A DNA stretch of 64,000 bases from Microbacterium sp. AB. GTDB taxonomy: Bacteria; Actinomycetota; Actinomycetes; Actinomycetales; Microbacteriaceae. The stretch is from positions 1,922,001 to 1,986,000 of the forward strand of contig NZ_CP118157.1 of assembly GCF_032878875.1 (NCBI RefSeq), given 5' to 3'. The translations under genes and the position numbers were made by a program. Below the pieces are notes generated by a model. The model was given only the letters and a program-made list of their open reading frames with translations. It had not been told where the DNA came from and ran no database searches. Numbering within the stretch: position 1 is the stretch's first letter; every line of letters begins with the position of its first letter. Shown one piece after another: positions 36,869-45,555 of this stretch.

Positions 36869-38397
36869 GCCGAGACTCCCTTCTTCAAGAACAGGGCCCG
36901 ACCCACGTCGACCGCGTCCGGCCGTTCGCGGCCGGCGAGGTCGGCGATCGTCCACGCGACGCGCAGCACGCGGTCGTAGCCGCGCAGGGTGAGGAGGCCG
37001 CGCTGCAGGGCGGCGTCGAGGGACCGGCGCGCAGCGGGGTCGGGCGCCTGCGCCCCCTGTCGCAGCCACGTCCCCGTGACCTCGGCGTTGATCCGCCAGG
37101 GCGTCCCCTCGAGACGGCTTCTCGCCCGCTCCCGAGCGGCGAGCACGGCCACGCGCGCCTCGGCGGAGGTCGTGCGCTCCCCCGTCTCCGCCGCCGCGAT
37201 GCTCGCGATGCGCTCCAGCCGGACGTCGATGTCGATCCGGTCCAGGAGCGGTCCCGACAGCCGCTGCGCGTACCGGCGGACGACGTGCGCCGAGCAGGTG
37301 CACGCGCCGCCCCGCACGCCGTATTCCCCGCACGGACACGGGTTCATCGCGAGGACGAGCTGGAAGCGTGCGGGGAACCGCGCGCTGAAGCCGGCCCTGT
37401 GGATGTCGATCCTCCCCTGCTCGAGCGGCTGACGCAGGGCGTCGAGGGTCGACGAGGCCGCTTCGGTGGCCTCGTCGACGAACAGCACTCCCCTGCTCGC
37501 CCTCGCGATCGCCCCGGGCCTCACGGCCTTCGACCCGCCGCCGACGAGCGCCGCCGTCGAGGCGGAGTGGTGGGGAGCCTCGAACGGCGGGCGGCGGTCC
37601 AGGCGTACGACCCTCTCGCCCGCCAGCGACCGCAGGGAGGCCACCTCGAGCGCCGCCTCGTCGTCGAGGGGAGGGAGGATCCCGGGGAGGCGGCGGGCGA
37701 GCATCGTCTTGCCCGCACCCGGCGGTCCCGACATGAGCATGTGGTGTCCGCCTGCGGCGGCGACCACGAGCGCGTCGACCGCCTCCCGCTGGCCCACGAT
37801 CTCGGCGAGGTCGAGCGACTCCTCCGCCCGGGGGGCGACCGCCGCGGCCGGGCCGGCCACGGGCGGGACGTCCGGCGCCTCGAGATCGGCGCCGTGCCAC
37901 GCGGCGACCTGCGCGAGCGACACCGCCCCGCGCACGTCGGCACCCGCCACGAGCGCGGCCTCGTCGCGGTTCGCCCAGGGGACGACGACGCGCGTGTGCC
38001 CGTGCGCGACGGCCGCCCGCACGGCGGGCAGGATCCCCGGCACGGGCCGCAGACGTCCGTCCAGCCCGAGCTCGCCGATGTGCACGGTGCCGCCGACCGA
38101 CGCGGGATCGAGCCGTGCGTCGGTGGCGAGCGCGGCCACGGCGATGCCGACGTCGAAGGACGCCCCCTGCTTGGGGAGGCCCGCCGGCGAGAGATTCACC
38201 GTGAGACGCCGGTACGGCAGGGCGAGACCGCTGTTCTCGCAGGCATTGCTCACGCGGCGCACGGCCTCGCCGAGCGCCTTGTCGGCGAGGCCGATGATCT
38301 TGAAGTCCGGCTGGTGGGAGGTGACGTCGGCCTCGACCTCGACGAGGTCGCCGCGGAGCCCCGACAGGGCGACGGCCCACGTGCGCGCGACGCTCAT
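36865..38397 (-). CDS. comM: ComM / YifB-family Mg-chelatase-like AAA ATPase
   Basis: A 510-residue hexameric AAA+ protein related to ComM, which drives branch migration during integration of transforming DNA. The N-terminal Lon-like domain (VARTWAVALSGLRGDLVEVEADV) precedes Walker A SGPPGAGKTMLARRLPG, Walker B GVLFVDEATE and the CPCGEYG...CTCS cysteine cluster with the sensor region. The frame opens at 38511, but ATG 38397 overlaps the yraN stop by four bases and matches the family start. Confidence 0.93.
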   Translation of the reverse strand: MSVARTWAVALSGLRGDLVEVEADVTSHQPDFKIIGLADKALGEAVRRVSNACENSGLALPYRRLTVNLSPAGLPKQGASFDVGIAVAALATDARLDPASVGGTVHIGELGLDGRLRPVPGILPAVRAAVAHGHTRVVVPWANRDEAALVAGADVRGAVSLAQVAAWHGADLEAPDVPPVAGPAAAVAPRAEESLDLAEIVGQREAVDALVVAAAGGHHMLMSGPPGAGKTMLARRLPGILPPLDDEAALEVASLRSLAGERVVRLDRRPPFEAPHHSASTAALVGGGSKAVRPGAIARASRGVLFVDEATEAASSTLDALRQPLEQGRIDIHRAGFSARFPARFQLVLAMNPCPCGEYGVRGGACTCSAHVVRRYAQRLSGPLLDRIDIDVRLERIASIAAAETGERTTSAEARVAVLAARERARSRLEGTPWRINAEVTGTWLRQGAQAPDPAARRSLDAALQRGLLTLRGYDRVLRVAWTIADLAGRERPDAVDVGRALFLKKGVSA

Positions 38398-38756
38398 CGC
38401 AGGTCCTCGAGGTGCTCCAGCCGCGCCGTCTCGGGGTCGCGGCCCGTGAGGGCGATGGCGTCGACGCGCAGAGACCTCCCCGCCGCCGCGGCGGGATGGG
38501 CGCGCACCCACGCCGCGGCGAGCCGCCAGAGCCTGCGGAGCTTGCGGGCGTCGACGGCCTCGAGCGGGTGCCCGTACGCCGTGCCGCTGCGCGTCTTCAC
38601 CTCGACGACGGCCAGCCGCGCGCCCCGGCGGGCGACGATGTCGATCTCGCCCTCCGGACAGCGCCAGTTGCGGGCGAGGATGTCGTACCCGGCCGATGCG
38701 AGATACCGGGCGGCGCGCTCCTCGCCCGCTCGCCCGAGGTCGTCCTTGCGTGCCAT
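38394..38756 (-). CDS. yraN: UPF0102 family protein YraN (putative endonuclease-like)
   Basis: A 120-residue protein of the YraN family, which has a restriction-endonuclease-like fold. The family signature is present: GRAGEERAARYLASAGYDILARNWRCPEGEIDIVARRGARLAVVEVKTRSG. The D and E-x-K of the nuclease core (GEIDIV and VEVKTR) are kept. The start is ATG 38756 (MARKDDLG), not the open frame from 38798. It is coupled to comM by an ATGA overlap, which supports a DNA-processing role; the true activity is not established. Confidence 0.9.
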   Translation of the reverse strand: MARKDDLGRAGEERAARYLASAGYDILARNWRCPEGEIDIVARRGARLAVVEVKTRSGTAYGHPLEAVDARKLRRLWRLAAAWVRAHPAAAAGRSLRVDAIALTGRDPETARLEHLEDLR

Positions 38757-38865
38757 GAGGGAAGCCTGCCGCGATCGGCGGGCTCGGCGGGACGACATCC
38801 GCCGACTGGGGACAACTCGTCCCGCGACACGCGGGTGGGGACGCGGTGTGGGGTCCGCGCGCCGG

Positions 38866-39192
38866 CTACTTCCCGTCGAGCGAGAGCTCGTCCGGCAGCT
38901 CGAAGTCGCGGCGCGACAGCTCCTCGATGTTCACGTCCTTGAACGTCAGCACCCGCACGGATTTGACGAAGCGGTCCGAGCGGTAGATGTCCCACACCCA
39001 GACGTCGTTCATCGTGAGCTCGAAGTAGAAATCGGTCTCGGTGTCGTGGCGGACGACGTTGACGTCGTTCGCGAGATAGAAGCGGCGCTCGGTCTCGATC
39101 ACATACTGGAACTGGGAGACCACGTCGCGATACTCGCGGAAGAGCGCCAGTTCCAGTTCGCGGTCGTAGTCCTCGAAGACATCGTCATCCAT
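38866..39192 (-). CDS. DUF2469 domain protein
   Basis: A 108-residue acidic protein matching the actinobacterial DUF2469 family nearly end to end (DDDVFEDYDRELELALFREYRDVVSQFQYVIETERRFYLAND). It is always near rnhB and yraN in actinobacteria; its function is not known. TAGGAT lies nine bases before the ATG and may start a nearly leaderless message. Confidence 0.9.
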   Translation of the reverse strand: MDDDVFEDYDRELELALFREYRDVVSQFQYVIETERRFYLANDVNVVRHDTETDFYFELTMNDVWVWDIYRSDRFVKSVRVLTFKDVNIEELSRRDFELPDELSLDGK

Positions 39193-39244
39193 GGTGCTCT
39201 CATCCTAGGCGCTCGGCCGATCCCGGCACGCCCTCGCGGCGGTC

Positions 39245-39904
39245 TCAGAACAGCGCCGGCGCGTCCGCGATGGCCCACGAGCGGCGATGGTGAGCGCTCA
39301 GCCCGTGCTCGCGGATCGCGGATCGGTGCGATGCGCTCGCATACCCCTTGTTGCTCGCCCAGCCGTAGACGGGGAAGTCGGCGTCGAGCTCCGCCATGAG
39401 CGCGTCCCGCGCCACCTTCGCGATGACGGACGCGGCGGCGAGCGAGGCGCAGTCCCTGTCGCCCTTGACGACGGTGCGGACGTCGAGCGCGGCGGCGCCC
39501 GCGGGAGTGATGTAGTCGTGGTTGCCGTCGAGCAGCACGACGCCCCCCGCCGGGGCGAAGCCCTGCGCCTCGACGGACGCGAGAGCACGCAGCGCCGCGA
39601 GCCCGAGGGCGCGGACGATGCCGACCTCGTCGACCTCGCCGGCCGTCGCCCATCCCAGCCCGCTCGCGCGGACCCATGCCGCTGCGCGCCCGGCGACCTG
39701 GGGACGACGTCGCGCCGGCACGAGCTTCGAGTCGCGGAGACCGTCGGGAACCGGCTCGTCGGCGGCCCGCGCATCGAGCACGGACGCCCCGATCGTCACG
39801 GGTCCGGCGAGGGCGCCCCGGCCCACCTCGTCCAGGGCGAACACGAGCGGGGTCTCCTCGAGGAGCGCACGCTCGTGCGTCAGCGTGGGGACGGCCGCCG
39901 TCAT
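39245..39904 (-). CDS. rnhB: Ribonuclease HII
   Basis: RNase HII (219 residues) removes ribonucleotides from DNA. The catalytic motif is LDEVGRGALAGPV, with the second acidic pair in VVLLDGNHDYI and GDRDCASLAAASVIAKVARD. The frame continues upstream, but ATG 39904 shares bases with the lepB stop (ATGA). The C-terminal region KGYASASHRSAIREHGLSAHHRRSW is typical. Confidence 0.95.
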   Translation of the reverse strand: MTAAVPTLTHERALLEETPLVFALDEVGRGALAGPVTIGASVLDARAADEPVPDGLRDSKLVPARRRPQVAGRAAAWVRASGLGWATAGEVDEVGIVRALGLAALRALASVEAQGFAPAGGVVLLDGNHDYITPAGAAALDVRTVVKGDRDCASLAAASVIAKVARDALMAELDADFPVYGWASNKGYASASHRSAIREHGLSAHHRRSWAIADAPALF

Positions 39905-40668
39905 CCTCCCGTGACCGCCGTCTCGTCCTCGGCCGCGTCCTCCGGGTCGGGGACTCCGCGGAACACCTCGTGATGCCCGTCGACGAGCCCGAAGCGGTCG
40001 AGCGGCCAGGTGAGCAGGAACACCCGCCCGACGACGTTCTCGATCGGCACGAAGCCGCCGCCGGGCTCGTCCTGGTGATAGCGCGCGTCCCAGGAGCGAT
40101 CGCGGTTGTCGCCGAGGACCCACAGCGCGTCCTCGGGCACGACCACGTCGAACGGATCGTTCGAGGCGGCCGTGTCGCCCTCCGGCAGCTTCAGGTAGCC
40201 GAGCTCGTCGATCGGCACGCCGTTCACCGCGATCTGGCCCATCGCGTTGCAGCACACGACGTGGTCGCCGGGAAGGCCGATGATGCGCTTGACGAGATGA
40301 TCGTCGGAATCCCCCGCCGACAGGCCCACGAGGGTGAGGAGGCCGTCGACGGCCTCCAGGACGGGCGGGACGTCCTCGCCCGCCGGCTGCGGGTCGAGCC
40401 AGCCGCCCGGGTCCTCGAAGACGACGACGTCGCCGCGCGCGTAGTCCGTCCACAGCGGCGTGAGCTCGTCCACGAGGATGCGATCGTCGATCTGCAGCGT
40501 GTCCTCCATCGAGCCGGACGGGATGAAGAACGACCGCACGATGAACGTCTTGATGAGGAACGACACGACCAGCGCGACGACCACGATGACCGCGATGTCC
40601 CGCAGGAACATCAGGAGCCCCCGTCCTCGGGTCCGGGCCTGCTCGGCGGTGGGGTCGTCGCTCGTCAT
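39901..40668 (-). CDS. lepB: Signal peptidase I
   Basis: LepB (255 residues) cuts signal peptides off exported proteins. After a cytoplasmic N-terminus and a membrane helix (IAVIVVVALVVSFLIKTFIV) come box B with the Ser nucleophile (FFIPSGSMEDTL), box D with the Lys (HLVKRIIGLPGD) and box E (GDNRDRSWDARYH). A long insert between boxes C and D is common in actinobacteria. It begins the lepB-rnhB gene string. Confidence 0.95.
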   Translation of the reverse strand: MTSDDPTAEQARTRGRGLLMFLRDIAVIVVVALVVSFLIKTFIVRSFFIPSGSMEDTLQIDDRILVDELTPLWTDYARGDVVVFEDPGGWLDPQPAGEDVPPVLEAVDGLLTLVGLSAGDSDDHLVKRIIGLPGDHVVCCNAMGQIAVNGVPIDELGYLKLPEGDTAASNDPFDVVVPEDALWVLGDNRDRSWDARYHQDEPGGGFVPIENVVGRVFLLTWPLDRFGLVDGHHEVFRGVPDPEDAAEDETAVTGG

Positions 40669-40727
40669 GGGGTCCTTCGCGTCCGCGCCGCCGAGTCAGG
40701 GGCGCCGAACAAGGTTCTCACACGAAA

Positions 40728-40763
40728 GAGGACACCCCGCGCCTGCCGGCGCGGGGTGTCCTC
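40728..40763 (-). terminator. Perfect terminator hairpin after rplS
   Basis: A perfect 16-base-pair stem (GAGGACACCCCGCGCC with GGCGCGGGGTGTCCTC) with a four-base loop, followed on the minus strand by TTTCGTG. It lies 17 bases after the rplS stop and is the strongest terminator in the window. Confidence 0.9.
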
Positions 40764-40779
40764 GAGAAGCGCGCGAGGA

Positions 40780-41130
40780 TCAGGAGTTCTCGCGCTTCTC
40801 CTTGATCTTCGCCTTCTTGCCGCGCAGCTGGCGCAGGTAGTACAGCTTCGCGCGGCGGACGTCGCCGCGGGTGACGACCTCGATGTGGTCGATCACCGGG
40901 GAGTGCACGGGGAAGGTGCGCTCCACGCCGACCTGGAAGCTGATCTTGCGGACCGTGAAGGTCTCGCGGACGCCCGAGCCCTGACGGCCGATGACGACGC
41001 CCTGGAACACCTGGACACGCGAACGGCTGCCCTCGACGATGTTCACGTGCACCTTCACGGTGTCGCCGGGCCCGAACACGGGGATGTCGGAGCGGAGCGA
41101 GGCCGCATCGACGGCGTCGAGAATGTTCAT
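40780..41130 (-). CDS. rplS: 50S ribosomal protein L19
   Basis: L19 (116 residues). The sequence matches the family along its full length: [67 protein letters not shown] 41130 starts it; the larger open frame upstream is not used. It is separated from trmD by a map gene on the other strand and so has its own promoter region. Confidence 0.96.
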   Translation of the reverse strand: MNILDAVDAASLRSDIPVFGPGDTVKVHVNIVEGSRSRVQVFQGVVIGRQGSGVRETFTVRKISFQVGVERTFPVHSPVIDHIEVVTRGDVRRAKLYYLRQLRGKKAKIKEKRENS

Positions 41131-41373
41131 GGCTGTTCTCTTCCTGCGGCCGCCGCAGGTCGACCGCATCGCAAAAATGGGAAATCGCGTGTGCTGTGAG
41201 ATCCGGACCGGATCCTCGGCTCCCCTGAGGCAGAGCACGAAACGCATCGCGCCGACAGGCGCGGCCGTCACGGCACAGACGACCATTCTGTCATGTCCGC
41301 GGCGGTTCCGCGAACCACGCGCCCACAGGCGCGATCCGCGACAATGGAGGTCCGAGCGAGAGGACACCTCACC

Positions 41374-42150
41374 ATGATCGAACTGCGCACCCCGGCCGAG
41401 ATCGAGCGGATGCGGCCGGCGGGCCGGTTCGTCGCCGAGACCCTCGCGACCCTGCGGGCGGAGACCGCGGTCGGCACGAACCTCCTCGCGATCGACCGCC
41501 GTGCGCACGAGCTCATCCGGGCGGCGGGCGCGGAGTCCTGCTACATCGACTACCACCCCTCGTTCGGGGCGAGCCCCTTCGGCAAAGTGATCTGCACGTC
41601 GGTCAACGACGCGGTGCTCCACGGCCTCCCCCACGACTACGCGGTGCGCGACGGCGATCTCGTCACCCTCGACCTCGCCGTGTCGATCGACGGATGGGTC
41701 GCCGACGCGGCCGTGTCGTTCGTCGTGGGGAACCCGCGCGACGAGGACCTCGCCCTCATCGGCACCACCGAGCGCGCCCTCGACGCGGCCATCGCGGCCG
41801 CGACCGTCGGCAACCGCATCGGCGACATCTCGGCGGCCATCGCGGCCGTGGCGCACGCGGAGGGCCTCACGATCAACACCGACTTCGGCGGCCACGGCGT
41901 CGGCCGGGTCATGCACGGCGACCCCCACGTCCCCAACGACGGCCGCGGCGGCCGCGGCTATCCGCTGAAGCCCGGCCTCGTGATCGCCATCGAGCCGTGG
42001 TTCCTCCAGACGACCGACGAGCTCGTCACGGATCCGGACGGCTGGACGCTGCGCAGCGCCGACGGCTCGCGCGGCGCCCACAGCGAGCACACCATCGCGA
42101 TCGCCGAGGACGGCCCGATCGTCCTCACGGACGGCGCGCACATCGCATAG
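41374..42150 (+). CDS. map: Type I methionine aminopeptidase
   Basis: A 258-residue methionine aminopeptidase that removes the first Met from new proteins. The metal ligands are in place: Asp in [20 protein letters not shown], His in [10 protein letters not shown], Glu in VIAIEPWF and Glu in [10 protein letters not shown]. An AGAGGA ribosome site lies about ten bases before ATG 41374. It sits on the opposite strand between trmD and rplS, an uncommon place for map. Actinobacteria often have more than one map gene, so this may be an extra copy. Confidence 0.93.
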   Translation: MIELRTPAEIERMRPAGRFVAETLATLRAETAVGTNLLAIDRRAHELIRAAGAESCYIDYHPSFGASPFGKVICTSVNDAVLHGLPHDYAVRDGDLVTLDLAVSIDGWVADAAVSFVVGNPRDEDLALIGTTERALDAAIAAATVGNRIGDISAAIAAVAHAEGLTINTDFGGHGVGRVMHGDPHVPNDGRGGRGYPLKPGLVIAIEPWFLQTTDELVTDPDGWTLRSADGSRGAHSEHTIAIAEDGPIVLTDGAHIA

Positions 42151-42166
42151 CCGCCGCCCGGCGCCC

Positions 42167-42862
42167 TCAGGCCGATGCGGCCTCGTCGGGCAGCAGGTCG
42201 GGACGCACGCGACGCGTGCGCTCCACGCTCTGCGCGCGGCGCCATGCGTCCACGGCGCCGTGGTCGCCGCTCAGCAGCACGGGCGGCACCTCTCGGCCCC
42301 GCCACACGGCGGGCTTCGTGTAGACCGGGTACTCGAGCAGCCCGAGCTCGTGCGATTCCTCGACGAGGCTCTCGGGGTTCCCGACGACGCCGGGGACGAG
42401 GCGCCCCACGGCCTCGATCATGGCCATGGCGGCGACCTCGCCGCCATTGAGCACGTAGTCCCCGAGACTCACGAGGCGCAGGCGACCGCGCTGCGCGTAG
42501 TGGTCGATCACGCGCTGGTCGATGCCCTCGTAGCGCCCGCACGCGAAGACCAGCGCACCCTCCGCGGAGAGCTCGCGCGCCACGCGCTGCGTGAAGAGCT
42601 CCCCCGCCGGCGACGGGACGATCAGCACGGCGTCGTCCCCGAGGACGGCGTCGAGCGCCTCCCCCCAGGGCTCGGGCTTCATGACCATCCCCGCGCCGCC
42701 GCCGTACGGGGTGTCGTCCACAGTCCGGTGACGGTCGCTCGTCCAGTCGCGCAGGTCGTGCACGCGCACATCGAGCAGTCCCCTGCCGCGCGCCCGCCCG
42801 ATGAGCGACACGTCGAGCACATCGAAGAACGCGGGGAAGATCGTGACGATGTCGATGCGCAT
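42167..42862 (-). CDS. trmD: tRNA (guanine-N1)-methyltransferase TrmD
   Basis: TrmD (231 residues) makes m1G37 in tRNA, which prevents frameshifting. The knotted SPOUT fold is shown by [37 protein letters not shown], the SAM-binding knot [15 protein letters not shown], and [30 protein letters not shown] 42865 and ATG 42862 are both possible; ATG 42862 is chosen because TAGACT then lies exactly six bases upstream, the leaderless spacing seen at other genes here. The gap to rimM is 32 bases. Confidence 0.95.
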   Translation of the reverse strand: MRIDIVTIFPAFFDVLDVSLIGRARGRGLLDVRVHDLRDWTSDRHRTVDDTPYGGGAGMVMKPEPWGEALDAVLGDDAVLIVPSPAGELFTQRVARELSAEGALVFACGRYEGIDQRVIDHYAQRGRLRLVSLGDYVLNGGEVAAMAMIEAVGRLVPGVVGNPESLVEESHELGLLEYPVYTKPAVWRGREVPPVLLSGDHGAVDAWRRAQSVERTRRVRPDLLPDEAASA

Positions 42863-42868
42863 CACCCC

Positions 42869-42874
42869 AGTCTA
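42869..42874 (-). promoter_or_regulatory. Probable -10 box (TAGACT) of leaderless trmD
   Basis: TAGACT, six bases (GGGGTG), then ATG 42862. It suggests trmD can be transcribed apart from rpsP-khpA-rimM. Confidence 0.6.
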
Positions 42875-42894
42875 GGAGCGCGCCTCCGCCCGGA

Positions 42895-43482
42895 TCACGC
42901 GGAGGCGGACGGCTCCGGCGACTCGGGCTCCGCGTCGAGGTCCTCGAACAGCCCGGGCGGCGGAGTGATCACCACGCGCCCGGCCGCGAGGTCGACCTCG
43001 GGGACGATCGCGGCGACGAACGGCACCATGATCTCCGACTCGCCCGACGCGACGATGAGGAGGTCCTGTGCGGGCAGGTGGTCGACGCGCGCGACGCGGC
43101 CGACGACGTCGCCGTCGCGCACGACGTCGAGCCCGACCAGCTGATGGTCGTACCAGGCGTCCGGCTCGCCCTCATCGGCGTCGTCGTCCTGATCGACCCA
43201 GAGGATGGCGCGCACGAGGGTCTCCGCCTCGTCGCGGCCGTCGACCCCGTCGAAGAAGACGACGGGGGCGGCGTTCATCCAGCGGAACTCGCGGACGGCG
43301 ATGGATCTGCCGTGCCACTTCGACTCCTCGGGGACCTGGAGCGTGAACGAGGCCCCCGGCACGAAGCGGCCGTCGGGGTCGTCGGTGTACAGCTCCAGCT
43401 TCAGCGCGCCCTTGAGCCCATGCGCCTTGAGCACCCGGCCCACGCGCAGCTGGTTCTTCGCAGACCCGACCTTCTCGCCCAT
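42895..43482 (-). CDS. rimM: Ribosome maturation factor RimM
   Basis: RimM (195 residues) helps mature the 30S head and binds S19. The N-terminal domain RVLKAHGLKGALKLELYTDDP and the C-terminal PRC barrel (AWYDHQLVGLDVVRDGDVVGRVARVDHLPAQDLLIV, VPFVAAIVPEVDLAAGRVVI) are both present. Its ATG shares one base with the khpA stop (TGATG). The C-terminus is an acidic tail. Confidence 0.94.
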   Translation of the reverse strand: MGEKVGSAKNQLRVGRVLKAHGLKGALKLELYTDDPDGRFVPGASFTLQVPEESKWHGRSIAVREFRWMNAAPVVFFDGVDGRDEAETLVRAILWVDQDDDADEGEPDAWYDHQLVGLDVVRDGDVVGRVARVDHLPAQDLLIVASGESEIMVPFVAAIVPEVDLAAGRVVITPPPGLFEDLDAEPESPEPSASA

Positions 43483-43709
43483 CAGTCGTCGGCCACGTCG
43501 ACGCGGACACGACGTCCGTCGGCGAGGGCCGAGATGAGCGTGCGGAGGGCCTTGGCCGTCCGGCCGCCGCGCCCGATCACGCGCCCGCGGTCGTCCGCGT
43601 GGACATGCACTTCCAGCACGTCCCCCCGCGACGACGAGGCGAGGATGCGCACGTCGTCCGGGTGATCGACGATCCCCTTGACGACGTGCTCGAGCGCGGC
43701 GGCCAGCAC
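43482..43709 (-). CDS. khpA: KH-domain RNA-binding protein KhpA
   Basis: A 75-residue single KH domain (type II), known as KhpA or YlqC. The GxxG loop lies in GRVIGRGGRTAKALRTL. The start GTG 43709 has GGAG eight bases before it and is five bases from the rpsP stop; a longer fused frame is not used. KhpA binds RNA together with KhpB and affects cell division and envelope growth in other Gram-positives. It lies in the usual rpsP-khpA-rimM order. Confidence 0.92.
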   Translation of the reverse strand: MLAAALEHVVKGIVDHPDDVRILASSSRGDVLEVHVHADDRGRVIGRGGRTAKALRTLISALADGRRVRVDVADD

Positions 43710-43714
43710 GACGA

Positions 43715-44128
43715 CTACTCCGCCGGCTCTGCGGCGTCGGCCTCGGCGGGAGCCGCTGCCGGCGCCTCCGCCTTCTTCTCGGCCTGCGGCTTGACGACGG
43801 ACTTCTTCGCCGCGTCGGCCTCGTACGAAGGCTTCGCCTCGGCGGTCCTCAGGGTGCTCTTGGCGTCCTTGTCGCCCGTGAAGACGCCCCAGTCGCCCGT
43901 GATCTTGAGGATGGCCTGCACCTGCTCCGTCGGCTGCGCGCCGACCGAGAGCCAGTACTGCGCGCGCTCGGAGTCGACCTCGATGAACGAGGGCTCCTCG
44001 GTGGGGTGGTACTTGCCGATCTCCTCGATCACACGACCGTCGCGCTTGGTGCGCGAGTCGGCGACGACGATGCGGTAGTAGGGCGCACGGATCTTGCCCA
44101 GGCGCTTGAGACGGATCTTGACAGCCAC
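43715..44128 (-). CDS. rpsP: 30S ribosomal protein S16 with an Ala-rich tail
   Basis: S16 (137 residues). The core is typical: [77 protein letters not shown] (first 85 residues or so). About 45 further residues are rich in Ala, Lys and Glu and end in an acidic run, a common addition in actinobacteria. GTG 44128 follows AGGAGA by five bases. Confidence 0.95.
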   Translation of the reverse strand: MAVKIRLKRLGKIRAPYYRIVVADSRTKRDGRVIEEIGKYHPTEEPSFIEVDSERAQYWLSVGAQPTEQVQAILKITGDWGVFTGDKDAKSTLRTAEAKPSYEADAAKKSVVKPQAEKKAEAPAAAPAEADAAEPAE

Positions 44129-44305
44129 GATTCTCCTGTGTGGTGAAGGCGAGTGAACCAGTCGCCCTGCGCGTGGGGTGCACGCCGGCGGAAGCTCTGA
44201 AGGCGGACCAGCTGCTGGATAGAGGGTCGAGCAGGTGATCCGACCCTCCATTCTGCCAGATGACACGCCATGGCGCGAACCGCCCGACGCGCGAGCGGCG
44301 TGTGC

Positions 44306-44311
44306 CAGGCT
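44306..44311 (+). promoter_or_regulatory. Possible -10 box (CAGGCT) of the leaderless ligase gene
   Basis: CAGGCT, six bases (GAGCGC), then ATG 44318, matching the arrangement before the M23 peptidase gene. Confidence 0.4.
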
Positions 44312-44317
44312 GAGCGC

Positions 44318-45475
44318 ATGTCGCTGCGCTTCGCCCCCTCCGCACGCTCGTCGGTCGGCGTCGAGTGGGAGCTGATGCTCGCGGACCGCTCCAGCGGCGA
44401 GCTCGTGGGGCGAGGTCCCGAGATCGTCGACGCCCTCGCGGAGCGGACGGCGGACGAGCGGTACACGGTGACGGGCGAGCTCCTCACCAACACGATCGAG
44501 GTGACCAGCGGCGTCGGCTCCTCCGTCGCCGAGGCGCTCGACGACATCACGGCGGCCGTCGACGTCGTGCGCGAGCACGCCGATCCCCTCGGGATCGCCC
44601 TGCTGTCGGCGGGAAGCCATCCCTTCGCCCAGTGGTTCGACCAGGCCGTGACGGACAAGACGCGGTACCACTCGCTCATCGAGCGCACCCAGTGGTGGGG
44701 CCGGAACATGATGATCTGGGGCGTGCACGTGCACGTGGGCGTCGAGGACGTCGCCAAGGTGATGCCGATCCTCGGCGCGCTGACGACGTACCTCCCGCAC
44801 TTCCAGGCGCTGTCGGCCTCGAGCCCGTTCTGGGCGGGCGAGAGCACCGGCTACGCCTCGAACCGGGCGCTCGTGTTCCAGCAGCTCCCCACGGCGGGGC
44901 TCCCGTGGCCGCTGAAGACCTGGAGCGGATTCGAGGAGTACGTCGACGACATGGTCCGCGCGGGGGTCATGGCCGACGAGACGGAGGCCCGGTGGGACAT
45001 CCGTCCCGCCCCGAAGTGGGGGACGATCGAGCTGCGCGTGTGCGACGGGATGTCGACCGCGGCGGAGCTGTCGGCGATCGCGGCCCTGGCCCAGACCCTC
45101 GTGGAGAGCTTCTCCCGCGACGTCGACGCCGGCATCCCGCTGCCCGTGCTGCCCCCGTGGTACGTCAGGGAGAACAAGTGGCGCGCCGCGCGCTACGGAC
45201 TCGACGCCCAGGTGATCGTCGACGCCGCGGGCGGCCAGCGCCCTGTCGCGGAGCATCTGCGGGAGACGCTGGACCGCCTCGCCCCGGTCGCGGCGGACCT
45301 CGGCTGCGCGCGCGAGTTCGCCGGCGTCGGCGACATCGTCCGCCGAGGGGCGAGCTACGCGCGCCAGATCGCCGTCGCCGACGCCGCCGGAGGCGACCTG
45401 AGGGCGGTCGTCGCGCATCTCATCGGGGAGTTCGCGGAGGGTCCGTCGCTGCCGGGCGAGCGCGCTCGGGCGTGA
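44318..45475 (+). CDS. YbdK-type carboxylate-amine ligase (glutamate-cysteine ligase 2 family)
   Basis: A 385-residue member of the ATP-dependent carboxylate-amine ligase family that includes YbdK and relatives of EgtA. Visible motifs are [12 protein letters not shown] at the N-terminus, [27 protein letters not shown] and [16 protein letters not shown]. coli YbdK has weak gamma-glutamylcysteine activity; since actinobacteria use mycothiol, the true product here is uncertain. The next gene lies behind its own DtxR box, so this is probably a single-gene unit. Confidence 0.85.
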   Translation: MSLRFAPSARSSVGVEWELMLADRSSGELVGRGPEIVDALAERTADERYTVTGELLTNTIEVTSGVGSSVAEALDDITAAVDVVREHADPLGIALLSAGSHPFAQWFDQAVTDKTRYHSLIERTQWWGRNMMIWGVHVHVGVEDVAKVMPILGALTTYLPHFQALSASSPFWAGESTGYASNRALVFQQLPTAGLPWPLKTWSGFEEYVDDMVRAGVMADETEARWDIRPAPKWGTIELRVCDGMSTAAELSAIAALAQTLVESFSRDVDAGIPLPVLPPWYVRENKWRAARYGLDAQVIVDAAGGQRPVAEHLRETLDRLAPVAADLGCAREFAGVGDIVRRGASYARQIAVADAAGGDLRAVVAHLIGEFAEGPSLPGERARA

Positions 45476-45493
45476 ACGGGGACGGCGGGTGCT

Positions 45494-45512
45494 TTAGGGT
45501 AGCCTAAGCTCA
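45494..45512. promoter_or_regulatory. DtxR/IdeR iron box
   Basis: TTAGGGTAGCCTAAGCTCA matches the DtxR/IdeR consensus (TWAGGTTAGSCTAACCTWA) at most places, with a perfect TTAGG-GTAG-CCTAA core. It lies 44 bases before the siderophore-binding protein gene, so the operon should be shut off by Fe(II)-loaded DtxR/IdeR. Confidence 0.9.
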
Positions 45513-45555
45513 ACACCCGTCATCGAGGCCTGGCCTCACGAAGAAAGGCACCCCC

